A stretch of 12,529 nt of DNA from Nitrosopumilaceae archaeon (GCA_021296165.1 JAGWAW010000022.1:1-12529), one strand, 5' to 3'. Shown: positions 1-7,243, counted from the first letter of the stretch. Notes: generated from the letters alone by a model not told the origin. A program made the numbers and translations.

Positions 1-45
1 TTTGATGAATATAAGGTCAGTATTACAATAATTTTAGATCATGAG
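1..45 (+). other. AT-rich left edge, possible gene end
   Basis: This stretch is about one quarter GC, in sharp contrast to the roughly 70% GC that follows. The change falls exactly at the first copy of the dispersed repeat (46-69). Frame 1 is open from base 1 to the stop ending at 255, so a partial gene entering from the left is possible. However, its first 15 codons are AT-rich and unlike the other genes, and after base 45 the frame reads through the repeat into low-complexity Pro/Arg/Gly sequence. I treat it as flanking DNA of a different composition rather than as a called gene. Confidence 0.25.
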
Positions 46-69
46 TTGCCGGATCCTACTTGCCTCTAC
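46..69 (+). repeat. 24-bp dispersed repeat, copy A
   Basis: First of three copies of a 24-bp sequence whose core is TTGCCGGATCC followed by WACWTGCC. It matches copy C (4712-4735, opposite strand) at 22 of 24 positions and copy B (4772-4795, same strand) at 21 of 24. Copies A and C point towards each other across the methyltransferase gene, like terminal inverted repeats. No target-site duplication is visible next to them. Directly after it, 73-93 can fold into a hairpin around the 11-bp palindrome GGTCTAAGACC (79-89). Confidence 0.75.
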
Positions 70-839
70 TATGCATGCGGTCTAAGACCATGCCCGCAGG
101 GGGACAAGCGGCAAAAGGTCCGCGTCGGGTGGGCCTGCGAGGATCACCGCGGATCGCCACGGCGGACGGGAGCGGCCACGCGGAATCCGCCAAGACGCCC
201 AACATGTTTGGTGGGCACCGACTGCCCGGCATTCCGCACAGTGCGGGCAGCGTAATGGATGTCCCGGGCGGGCCCGGCTCCCCGACTCGCGCCGCCCCTG
301 CCCGCGGGCCCGGCGCCCCATACATACGGCTCCGGCAGTACCGCGGCGTGCGCCGTGGCCGCAGCGACGCTGGATCCGAACCATACGGCCCGGCAAGGCG
401 CCGCGGGCGCCCGGCGAATGCGCGCATGGATCAATCCGGGGGCAGACAGGCACATCTGTGACCGGCCGGGCGGCCACCCAGGCCGGTTGTGGCATGTTTC
501 AGTGCCGTCAACCGCCGGGGCGCCGGCGGGACGGCGTGCGCGGCTTGGCCAGTCACCCCCGACGTTCGGAATGCGGGTGATGGTTGAACACGCGCCCCAG
601 ACCGCCCCCACACAAGATCCGGAGGCGGGACCGGGGGCGCCGGAGTGGCGCCACGGCAGTCACCTTCCATCGGATCCAAGGCAGGTATGCCGCATGGCCT
701 TCCTGCAGCCGTCCGCGCGTCCCAAGGCCGACTCAAACTCATGGCCGGACGCACCGCCAGGCCCCACCGCCCCGGCGGACGTCTTGGTCCCGCCGGCCAG
801 GGTGCGGCAGGATGTAAGGGCCGGCAGAGCACCCACGCG

Positions 840-848
840 CCCCCCCCC
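840..848 (+). repeat. Homopolymeric run of nine C
   Basis: Nine consecutive C residues lie about 20 bp upstream of the weak TATA-like box of the methyltransferase gene. Such runs are prone to slippage and to sequencing error. Here it sits where a change of length could alter promoter spacing, or the frame of the doubtful upstream ORF 259-897. Confidence 0.8.
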
Positions 849-862
849 ACCCCGGCGGCAAC

Positions 863-871
863 GACTAAATC
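863..871 (+). promoter_or_regulatory. Weak TATA-like box for the methyltransferase
   Basis: GACTAAATC is the only A/T-rich patch in this GC-rich stretch. It is centred 27 bp upstream of the ATG at 894, the distance seen for the clearer promoters here. The match to the archaeal TATA consensus is poor, so expression may be low or need an activator. Confidence 0.3.
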
Positions 872-893
872 GGCCGCATTCTGACGTGGTACG

Positions 894-3800
894 ATGAGTA
901 CGCGCAACGGCGCGGCCAATGATGGTGTCGACATACGCCCCATACTGGAGTCGATGAATGCGTCCCGCACCAGGCGCGCCCGGTGGAGATTCGAGTCACG
1001 CAAGTACCAGAACTGGAGCGCGTATACCGTAGACGCACCCGAGCTGATCATCATCATAGATGACGGACCGCATGACCCGCGGCAGCTGGAGGAGGCCATG
1101 GCAGGCATGGAGGCGGCGGCGGTATGTGTTGCCGGCGGGGTGGCCGCCCTCCTGTTGTCGGATAGCAGACACGTCGTGACCATTCCCGTGCGGACTGCCG
1201 CCGAGGCAGACGCCATATGCGGGGCGCTCTCCGGATGCGGCTTTGGGGAATCTCCCGGCGCCATACCAAGGGCCATGGACGCAGTACCCGCGCCGCGTCT
1301 GGGATTCTCCAACAGGGGCGTCTTTCCCACCGGACACATGCTCAACCACATACTGATGCGGACGGGCCGCACCGCCCCGGCAATGACCCCCTGGCGCACG
1401 CTTCACCGGCTGGGCTGGAAGGTGGACGCCGACCGGGAGGGGAATGGCACCACCCACCATGCGACTGCCGCCGGAGATGTCTGCGTGATGGTGCGCGGTG
1501 AGGGTGGCGCCTTGCCAGAGTTTGAGGCGTGGTCCGTCCTCCGTCGATACGGATGGGTCATCCTGGTACGGAGCACCGCATGGAGCCTCTACCGGTCCGG
1601 CGCTCCGGCCCTGGGCAGCTTCACCATAGACACCGCCGACGAGCTCGGAGCTCTATATCTGGAGGGCGTGTTTGGGGCGTCCTCGTACGACAGCGGGCTG
1701 CTCGAGCGGCTGGCAGATGGGATCGGCGACGGCTCGGCCGAGAGCAGGTTTGCCAGAAGCATACTCTGTGGAGGCACGTTTGGCGCGCTGGCAGAGGGCC
1801 TCATCTCGGCCGACGCGCCCAACAATGCGTCCGGACTAAGACACATCAAGGATGCCGCGGTAACCATACTATGCCAGATATGGTTCGTAACACACGCCGA
1901 GGAGCGCGGCATACTGCCCCTGCAGAATGCGCAGTACCGGAGCATCTCACTTCTGTCCATGCAGGACCGGATCTGCCACTACGAGTCAGAGCCCCACTCC
2001 ACCTCCTGCTGGAAAGACATATGCCGTCTGGTGAGGGCGGTGCGCAACGGCGACGTCCGGTGCGGCGTACCCGGTCATGATACGGCGCTATTCCATAGCG
2101 AGATGTGCGGTCCGGTGGAGAACAGGTACCTGACCGGCCTGCTGCGGCTCTTCTCTCCAAAGTACGGCATGCGCCATGACGTCGACATCTCCGCCATGGG
2201 AAGCATATACGAGGCGCTGACCGGCGCCTCCTTGGAGCGGATGCCGGGAGGCGCAGTGGCGGTGCAGACAAAGCACGTGTCCCCCACAAGGAAGAGGCAG
2301 GGCGCATACTATACGCCCCGCACCCTGGTCAGATATCTGGCGCAGGGCGGCCTGGAGCCCATACTGGAGGAGCGGAAGAGATCCGTCGCCCTGGCCGTCT
2401 CCGCATACAGGGAAGAACCGGGTCCGACGACTGCAAAGGCCTGCAGCGACCATACGCTGGACATACGCGTGCTGGATCCCACCGCAGGCAGTGGCCGCTT
2501 TCTCACCGAGGCGCTGGACATCATATCAGGATGGGCCGCCGAGCTGCTGGCCGACCACCCCGACCACCCCATCCTGCGAGAACTCGTGCCGGAGGCGGCA
2601 CCGCCAGCCATGTACGGCGCCCACCTCAGACGCCTAATTGTGGAGCGGTGTATCTTCGGGGTGGACCTGGATCCGCTGGCCGCCGAGATCACCCGAATCT
2701 CCCTGTGGCTGGCATCGTGGAGCGCCGAGCCCCCGGGCAACAGGCACATCCGGGTCGGCGACGCAACTATGGGCATGTGGCGCTCGGACATAGTCGGCCG
2801 TCAGACCGAATCGCTGGACTTCAGCGCGCAGTCCCGCCAGGCCGGATCCCCCGCCGAGCAGAGACGGGCGCTGAATACCCTGATGGCGAACATCATGGAG
2901 GACACCAGCATCCCCAAGAAGCGTGCACGAAGTCCGCCCCGCACCCGGATACCTCCTGGGCAGGCAGAAGCCATAGCGGAGAAGTACCGCTTCTTTCACT
3001 GGGAGTTGGAGATGCCCGAGGCCTTCGACGGCCGCCGCGGATTCGACGCCATACTGGGAAACCCGCCCTGGGAGCAGGTCAGGGTGGAGCCAGTCGAGTT
3101 GTACAAGACCGACGGCATGGATGCCCGCCTGGGCAGAAGAAAGAGCCAGGGCGCCCTCCGGGCCATAGCCGAGACGGACTACTCCCGACAGATGGTGGCC
3201 GAGAGCCGGGCAGAGCTGACAAGACGCATGCGCTTCTACCGCACCCAGCACAGTCTGAGCCAAGGCATCGTGAACATGTACTGGCTGGTGCTAAACAGGA
3301 TGCTTGCCCTGATGGCCGAAGGCGGTACCGTCTCGGTGGTGGTTCCAGCACAGTTGTGCAACTCCCGAAAGAACGCCCCCATACGCCGGAGGCTCTTTGA
3401 TATGAAGATACGCCACATCTACGTCTTCACCAACTCCCAAAGCATATTCCCCATCGACCGTCGATTCAGGTTCATGCTGCTCTCGGCGCAGAACTCGCCG
3501 GGTCCTGACACCTTTCCGGCGGGCTTTTACCTGAGCCGGCCCGAGTCGCTCTACGACCACGCCTTGGAGCCGGACAGGTTCACCACCCTCTCCAAGCGGT
3601 TCATACGGGAGACCTCCCCCACCGCCCTCAACATACCCGAGCTGGGCGACAATACGCTCTGGGACATACATGCCAAGATGCACCGCAACGGCATGCTCCT
3701 AGAGACCGGGCGCAACGGCTGGACCATACGGAGATACGTGCACATGAGTCAGGGCGGCCCCATGGCGTATGGCCCACCACCGTATCCGACAGGATACCAA

Positions 3801-4517
3801 CCGGTCGTGGAAGGCAAGAACATACGGCACTACGAGTACAATCACACACCCATAGAGAAGGCCTCGGATATGCGGGGCTTTCGCTCCAGCCCCAATACAT
3901 CCGACTACATGCTGGTGGGAAGGGCAGTTACCGGCGCCACCAACATCAGGACGGTTATAACGGCAGTGGTGCCCCCCGGATACCTGGCCAACACTACCCT
4001 ATTCAGGCTAGACGTCTACGCTCCAAAGATGCACGCGGGTGGGGGGCATGGCGCCGGGGATCGCATACATGAGATGCTGTGCCTGGAGGGCATACTGAAC
4101 AGCCTGCCCTTCGACTTTGTGGCCAAGACACTGGTCAACAACCACCTGGAGGGGGTCATACTCGCGCTCCCCGTACCCCCGCCCTCCCCGCATGACCTGC
4201 CCATAGCGCGGAGGGCGGCCATGCTGACGGTGGATGGGAGCGCCGACTTTGATGCGCTGGCCGCCCACATGAAGATAAGAAACGAGCGCATATCCGGGGA
4301 GGCGCGCATAAGGCTGGCCGCCGAGATCGAGGTCATGGTGGCCCGCGGATACGGACTGGACGCCGGCGAATACCGCAAGCTGGCAGACTCCTTCTATCTG
4401 GAGTTGCAGGGGGGTCAAAGATCCCCGGATCCGGAGATGACCAACGAGTTGAAGAGCTTTGGCCGGGCGGTCCGTGATCAGGCCATCAGGTACATACAGG
4501 AGGAGTGGCAGTTCTAG
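894..4517 (+). CDS. Eco57I/PglX-type N6-adenine DNA methyltransferase
   Basis: This 1207-residue protein should methylate adenine N6 in DNA using S-adenosylmethionine. Visible motifs are GAYYTPRTLVRYLA (from G470), motif I VLDPTAGSGRF (526-536), an acidic stretch FGVDLDPLAAEI, FHWELEMPEAF, and catalytic motif IV NPPW (723-726), preceded by FDAILG. The C-terminal half has the family's LVGRAVTGATNIRTV block and an LPVPPPSPHDL stretch near a likely target-recognition region, and it ends with GYGLDAGEYRKLADSF. The first 500 residues hold the helical ERGILP region and, before it, a domain placed like the PD-(D/E)xK nuclease of type IIG enzymes, but I see no ExK signature. The start is well fixed: an in-frame TGA lies at 882-884 and ATG 894 is the first start after it. 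No specificity, restriction, BREX or DISARM partner lies in the window. It may be type IIG with a diverged nuclease or a solitary PglX-like enzyme. Confidence 0.9.
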   Translation: MSTRNGAANDGVDIRPILESMNASRTRRARWRFESRKYQNWSAYTVDAPELIIIIDDGPHDPRQLEEAMAGMEAAAVCVAGGVAALLLSDSRHVVTIPVRTAAEADAICGALSGCGFGESPGAIPRAMDAVPAPRLGFSNRGVFPTGHMLNHILMRTGRTAPAMTPWRTLHRLGWKVDADREGNGTTHHATAAGDVCVMVRGEGGALPEFEAWSVLRRYGWVILVRSTAWSLYRSGAPALGSFTIDTADELGALYLEGVFGASSYDSGLLERLADGIGDGSAESRFARSILCGGTFGALAEGLISADAPNNASGLRHIKDAAVTILCQIWFVTHAEERGILPLQNAQYRSISLLSMQDRICHYESEPHSTSCWKDICRLVRAVRNGDVRCGVPGHDTALFHSEMCGPVENRYLTGLLRLFSPKYGMRHDVDISAMGSIYEALTGASLERMPGGAVAVQTKHVSPTRKRQGAYYTPRTLVRYLAQGGLEPILEERKRSVALAVSAYREEPGPTTAKACSDHTLDIRVLDPTAGSGRFLTEALDIISGWAAELLADHPDHPILRELVPEAAPPAMYGAHLRRLIVERCIFGVDLDPLAAEITRISLWLASWSAEPPGNRHIRVGDATMGMWRSDIVGRQTESLDFSAQSRQAGSPAEQRRALNTLMANIMEDTSIPKKRARSPPRTRIPPGQAEAIAEKYRFFHWELEMPEAFDGRRGFDAILGNPPWEQVRVEPVELYKTDGMDARLGRRKSQGALRAIAETDYSRQMVAESRAELTRRMRFYRTQHSLSQGIVNMYWLVLNRMLALMAEGGTVSVVVPAQLCNSRKNAPIRRRLFDMKIRHIYVFTNSQSIFPIDRRFRFMLLSAQNSPGPDTFPAGFYLSRPESLYDHALEPDRFTTLSKRFIRETSPTALNIPELGDNTLWDIHAKMHRNGMLLETGRNGWTIRRYVHMSQGGPMAYGPPPYPTGYQPVVEGKNIRHYEYNHTPIEKASDMRGFRSSPNTSDYMLVGRAVTGATNIRTVITAVVPPGYLANTTLFRLDVYAPKMHAGGGHGAGDRIHEMLCLEGILNSLPFDFVAKTLVNNHLEGVILALPVPPPSPHDLPIARRAAMLTVDGSADFDALAAHMKIRNERISGEARIRLAAEIEVMVARGYGLDAGEYRKLADSFYLELQGGQRSPDPEMTNELKSFGRAVRDQAIRYIQEEWQF

Positions 4518-4531
4518 GCGGATGCATAATG

Positions 4532-4545
4532 GGTTCTGTTGCAAA
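4532..4545 (+). mobile_element. Possible IS6-family terminal repeat remnant
   Basis: GGTTCTGTTGCAAA lies 14 bp after the methyltransferase stop. From memory it is identical to the first 14 bases of the terminal inverted repeats of IS6-family elements such as IS257 and IS1216. I find no second copy in inverted orientation and no transposase frame in 4545-5290. If real, it is a solo end left by an imprecise deletion, so the family assignment rests on these 14 bases only. Confidence 0.3.
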
Positions 4546-4582
4546 CACGGTTGATGCCGCCATTCCCAAACATTACGTCATA

Positions 4583-4603
4583 CCAGGGCACTACTATCCC
4601 TGG
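4583..4603. other. Hairpin downstream of methyltransferase
   Basis: CCAGGG (4583-4588) and CCCTGG (4598-4603) form a perfect 6-bp stem with a 9-nt loop, 66 bp after the methyltransferase stop. There is no T-run after it, so a terminator role is not shown. The surrounding 4546-4711 holds no gene I can support. Confidence 0.35.
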
Positions 4604-4711
4604 CGGACGCACCCCGGTCGGTACTTGACGTTTTACAGGGGCGCCAATGCCAGAACCCTCCGCGTCCAGGCTCCCCTGACATGGGCGCTTCGGGCACGTG
4701 CCGCCGGACAT

Positions 4712-4735
4712 GCAGAGGCATGTAGGATCCGGCAA
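4712..4735 (-). repeat. 24-bp dispersed repeat, copy C (inverted)
   Basis: Reverse-strand copy of the 24-bp repeat, 22 of 24 identical to copy A at 46-69. With copy B (4772-4795) it forms an inverted pair 36 bp apart. That spacer contains a further small stem, CACGA/TCGTG, so 4712-4795 could extrude as one long imperfect hairpin. Confidence 0.75.
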
Positions 4736-4771
4736 GCCGCACGACCATTGCCTCGTGGTTTGTAGACGTCA

Positions 4772-4795
4772 TTGCCGGATCCAACTTGCCCCCAC
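4772..4795 (+). repeat. 24-bp dispersed repeat, copy B
   Basis: Same orientation as copy A and 21 of 24 identical, the differences being one T-to-A and two T-to-C changes. The minus-strand decayed frame 4795-5190 ends at the edge of this repeat, which suggests that the repeat or its insertion truncated that gene. Confidence 0.75.
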
Positions 4796-5190
4796 TACAT
4801 TATACGTGATGCGAGGCTGCCGCGCCGGTCGCCCCAGCCTGCGCGCGCCGGCGTCCTCTGCTGCGCGCGGCCGTTCGGGTCAGCCACGACGCGGGAGGCC
4901 TTGTGCGCCGTGATGCGCCGGATGTCGGCCACCCGCCGCCCCTTCCTTGCCGCCCGCCTTTTGTCCCCGGCCCGCCGCTTGGAGCCGGGCCGTATGAATA
5001 TGAGCGCCTCTCAGTCACCAAAACGCGCCAGTCTATGCACGCAGAGCACGGTTACCGCCCCGGCAGCGTCGGCTACCAGTATCCCCACATGCCTCTCCGC
5101 GAAGAGCTGCAGGAACGGAACCAGATGTGGCAGCCCGAACCCCAATGGGAGGCGGCGCCGCGAGCTCCAGAGCCATGTCCGCAGGCAGAA
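4795..5190 (-). pseudogene. Decayed minus-strand gene, possible eRF1/Vms1-like fragment
   Basis: One minus-strand frame is protein-like from 5190 to 4795, broken by a single TGA at 5013-5011. Before the stop, from a possible TTG at 5145, it reads through FAERHVGILVADAAGAV to HRLARFGD. After the stop it reads EALIFIRPGSKRRAGDKRR and then KGRVADIRRITAHKASRVV, with high GC3 and ATA isoleucine codons like the real genes nearby. The pattern of a hydrophobic strand ending in VADAAGA, about 25 residues, then GxKRRAGxxRR faintly recalls domain 2 of archaeal aRF1/Vms1-like release factors. It could equally be a CBS-like fragment. There is no good upstream start, and the frame ends at repeat B. I call it a broken gene of unproven family. 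Confidence 0.25.
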
Positions 5191-5272
5191 CTACTTTCCG
5201 GATTGCACAGGCCCGGCGATTAGCTCGCAAGCCAAACGGTCCCAATTTTTTGAGAACGGCCCCGGGGCCAAG

Positions 5273-5280
5273 CATATAAC
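5273..5280 (+). promoter_or_regulatory. TATA box of RNase Z gene
   Basis: CATATAAC is centred about 26 bp upstream of ATG 5303, the spacing expected if transcription starts at the first base of the start codon. It lies inside the open frame that continues upstream to 4772, which argues against a longer protein. Confidence 0.55.
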
Positions 5281-5302
5281 AGCCCGGCATGGTATGGCGC
5301 GC

Positions 5303-6202
5303 ATGGCGAGGATCATATTCCTGGGGACGGCGGCGGCGATCCCCACCATATCCCGGGGCCTCCCCTGCGTGTGCATAGAGAGGGAGGGGGGCCTGCTGGT
5401 CTTTGACGTGGGGGAGGGCGCGCAGGCCGCCTTCGCCAAGGCTGGCCTGGGCTGGAACAGGGAGACGGCCATCTTCGTGACGCACCTGCACGGGGACCAC
5501 TGCCTGGGGCTGCCGGGGCTGATACAGACCATGTCCATGCAGGGCAGGGGCAGGCCCCTGGCCGTGTACGGGCCGGAGGGGACGGCCGAGTTTGTCATGA
5601 CAAACCTGCGCATGCTGCGGTTCAGCCCGCCCTTCGAGCTGTCCGTCCGCGACATAGGGGAGGGCGCCATACACCACTCCAACGATTATACGGTGAGCGC
5701 GTGCCGGGCCGACCACGCCATACCGGCGCTCTCCTACCTGTTCCGGGAGGCGGACAGGCCGGGGCGGTTCCACCCCGACAGGGCCCGGGCGCTGGGCGTC
5801 CCGGAGGGTCCGCTGTGGAAGGAGCTGCAGAGGGGGAGGGACGTACCGGGGAGAGGGGGCACGGTGCGCCCCGGCGACGTGCTGGGGAGGGGCCGGCCGG
5901 GCAGCAGCGTGGGATATTCTGGGGACACCCGCCCCACCGCGGGGCTGGAGCGGTTCTTTGCGGGGTGCGACCACCTGATCTTTGACTCCACGTTCGCCGA
6001 GGAGCACTCCGAGAGGGCCGGGTCCACCGGCCACTCCACGGCGGCGGGCGCCGCGGCCCTGGCCCGCAACGCCGGCGTCAAGCACCTCATACTGACGCAC
6101 TTCTCGGCCAGGTATGCGGACGATACCATACCGCTGGCCGAGGCGCGCCGCATACACCACTCGGTGACGGCCGCCGCCGACCAGATGTCCATAGAGGTGT
6201 AG
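5303..6202 (+). CDS. rnz: Ribonuclease Z (tRNA 3' endonuclease)
   Basis: RNase Z cuts precursor tRNAs just after the discriminator base so that CCA can be added; it is a zinc-dependent metallo-beta-lactamase-fold enzyme. All the expected motifs are present: an N-terminal FLGTAAAIPTISRGLP, the zinc motif HLHGDH (residues 61-66) within THLHGDHCLGLPG, a histidine in ADHAIPALSYLF, the aspartate of YSGDTRP, the GHSTA block, and the final LTHFSARY histidine. At 299 residues it matches short-form archaeal RNase Z. The open frame runs back to 4772, but that extension is low-complexity and contains the TATA box, so I place the start at 5303; ATG 5294 would add three residues. Its TAG touches the stop of the opposing gene with no gap. 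It appears to be a single-gene unit. Confidence 0.95.
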   Translation: MARIIFLGTAAAIPTISRGLPCVCIEREGGLLVFDVGEGAQAAFAKAGLGWNRETAIFVTHLHGDHCLGLPGLIQTMSMQGRGRPLAVYGPEGTAEFVMTNLRMLRFSPPFELSVRDIGEGAIHHSNDYTVSACRADHAIPALSYLFREADRPGRFHPDRARALGVPEGPLWKELQRGRDVPGRGGTVRPGDVLGRGRPGSSVGYSGDTRPTAGLERFFAGCDHLIFDSTFAEEHSERAGSTGHSTAAGAAALARNAGVKHLILTHFSARYADDTIPLAEARRIHHSVTAAADQMSIEV

Positions 6203-6901
6203 TCAGGGGCGCCGGCGCGCCGCATACACGGCTATGCCGCCCAGTATAATGCCGGCCGCCCCCAGTGCCGCGGCCAGGTATGCCACGCTTTGGTCGGCGG
6301 AGTCGGCGGCCAGAGCGTCCATCCGGGCCTCCAGGTCCCGTACCGCAGCCTTCAGGTCCGCGCCAGCCGATGCGGCCGACTCAACACTGGCCCCGAGGGC
6401 CTCCTGCTCTGCCCGGAGGGCCTCCTGAGCCACAAAAAGGTCGCGTATCTCCCCGTAGTCATCGGGGAAGGTGATGTGGCCGGCGTCGCGGACCTCGTGC
6501 GGATGCATCGAGAGGCTGACGACGGTCTCCCCTATGTGCCCCAGTATGTTGGCCTGGTAGAAGCCGGGCCTGAGCACCTTCACGTGGGCGCGGTACAGGC
6601 CGGGTATCTGGTCGTCGGCCTCGGGGAGCAGCGTGATCATGCTGTCCCGGTTGGCCAGCTGCAGCTTTATGGTGTCCTCCAGCCCCTCCACGCCGTCCTG
6701 GAATGGCTGCTCGTCCAGCTCCAGGCCCGGAACCAGCGGGCTCACGTACAGTTTCAGGGCGTTAACCCCCCCCGAGTAGGGCGGCTCTACCTCCCACTGC
6801 AGCTCCAGCCTGTACTCCCCCACCGAGTCCAGGGTGTGCGCGTACGCGGGCATGAACAGCGCCGACGCGGCTACGCATACCAGAACCGCAATGGTATTCA
6901 C
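6203..6901 (-). CDS. Secreted membrane-anchored coiled-coil protein
   Basis: This 232-residue protein has the layout of an exported, C-terminally anchored protein. Residues 1-21 form a signal peptide ending in AYA before His22. A beta-rich extracellular part follows, with YRLELQWEVEPPYSGGVNAL, a type of opening I recognise from uncharacterised archaeal exported proteins. An acidic, alanine-rich coiled coil spans roughly 153-202. One membrane helix lies at about 206-227, and the tail RRRP would stay inside. The function is unknown; a surface or cell-envelope role is inference. The GTG start at 6901 is chosen over the upstream ATG at 6958 because it begins the signal peptide and lies 26 bp from a TATA-like box. 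Its stop abuts the rnz stop. Confidence 0.8.
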   Translation of the reverse strand: MNTIAVLVCVAASALFMPAYAHTLDSVGEYRLELQWEVEPPYSGGVNALKLYVSPLVPGLELDEQPFQDGVEGLEDTIKLQLANRDSMITLLPEADDQIPGLYRAHVKVLRPGFYQANILGHIGETVVSLSMHPHEVRDAGHITFPDDYGEIRDLFVAQEALRAEQEALGASVESAASAGADLKAAVRDLEARMDALAADSADQSVAYLAAALGAAGIILGGIAVYAARRRP

Positions 6902-6922
6902 GCGTATATAATGACAGACGGG

Positions 6923-6932
6923 TTGTAAAAAG
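6923..6932 (-). promoter_or_regulatory. TATA-like box of secreted-protein gene
   Basis: Read on the minus strand this is CTTTTTACAA, centred 26 bp upstream of the GTG at 6901. A second A/T patch (TATATA, 6905-6910) is only a few bases from the start codon, too close to drive it. Confidence 0.4.
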
Positions 6933-6979
6933 TGTACGATGTGGGGCCCTGCCTGCACGGCAGCTCTGGCGGTGGACGG

Positions 6980-7183
6980 CTAAGCGCAGTGCCACGGCCC
7001 ACTCCATGCCCGGGCGTCAAATCCATGTGGCTTGGCGCCACAATGACAGGCACCTCCCGCAAGAGGACGGGTTGGAAGGCATGCCCCTTTGATCTTGAAT
7101 GATCCATCAGATCGTGGCGGGCACAGGACGAAGGGCGGGTCGTCGGAGGCGGCCATCACCAGCCCCAAGACACACAACCCCAA
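6980..7183 (-). CDS. Doubtful small Cys-rich exported protein
   Basis: This minus-strand frame opens with a TTG and a short hydrophobic stretch, MGLCVLGLVMAASDD. A compact sequence with five further cysteines follows, including GACLP, GACHCG and a C-terminal WHCA. That suggests a small disulfide-rich secreted peptide. Against it: no TATA box sits 26 bp from the TTG, there is no positively charged N terminus in frame (one exists in a neighbouring frame from ATG 7227, which would need a frameshift), GC3 falls along the frame, and a dispersed palindromic repeat (7053-7071) lies inside it. It may be a frameshifted relic or chance. The rest of 6933-7277 shows no other gene. Confidence 0.2.
   Translation of the reverse strand: MGLCVLGLVMAASDDPPFVLCPPRSDGSFKIKGACLPTRPLAGGACHCGAKPHGFDARAWSGPWHCA
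7053..7071 (+). repeat. CCCGCAA palindromic repeat, copy 1
   Basis: CCTCCCGCAAGAGGACGGG can form a CCCG/CGGG hairpin. It matches 12379-12395 except for two extra bases in the loop. It resembles in style the short CCCGCAAAGGCGGG palindromic repeats scattered between genes in many bacteria. Confidence 0.5.
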
Positions 7184-7217
7184 GATAGCCAGATCAGGAG
7201 CCTAGGCGGGAGCCGAC

Positions 7218-7232
7218 CAGGGAGCATCCCTG
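7218..7232. other. Short hairpin 46 bp after the kamA-like stop
   Basis: CAGGGA-GCA-TCCCTG is a perfect 6-bp stem with a 3-nt loop. It lies downstream of the minus-strand aminomutase gene, where a 3'-end structure would be expected, but no T-run follows it on that strand. A TATA-like ATATACTTAA (minus strand, 7234-7243) next to it could instead mark the start of a small transcript heading left. Confidence 0.35.
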
Positions 7233-7243
7233 ATTAAGTATAT

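Larger units (their letters stand above)
70..893. other. GC-rich region without a convincing gene
   Basis: About 820 bp at roughly 70% GC. Several long reading frames overlap on both strands, but all translate to Pro/Ala/Arg/Gly-rich low-complexity sequence and none has a domain or a promoter at leaderless spacing. The best is 259-897 on the plus strand, whose stop overlaps the methyltransferase start as ATGA. Its GC is high at all three codon positions, as expected of non-coding GC-rich DNA. Visible structure includes CCGCAC-A-GTGCGG at 234-246 and a self-complementary GGCGCC pair near 635-655. It may be decayed sequence or the untranscribed flank of the accessory gene. Confidence 0.5.

Noticed and set aside
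259..897. 212-codon plus-strand ORF whose stop overlaps the methyltransferase start as ATGA
   Set aside because: The translation is Pro/Ala/Arg/Gly-rich low complexity, GC is high at all codon positions, there is no domain, and overlapping frames of similar length exist on both strands. The ATGA overlap is probably chance.
431..1399. 322-codon minus-strand ORF
   Set aside because: It is mostly antisense to the N-terminal part of the methyltransferase and has no recognisable features; a shadow produced by high GC.
4772..5302. N-terminal extension of RNase Z to a 476-residue protein
   Set aside because: The extension is low complexity, contains the TATA box and starts inside a repeat copy. 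RNase Z family length and N-terminal motif fit the 5303 start.
5033..6160. 375-codon minus-strand ORF opposite rnz
   Set aside because: Antisense shadow of a clearly recognised gene.
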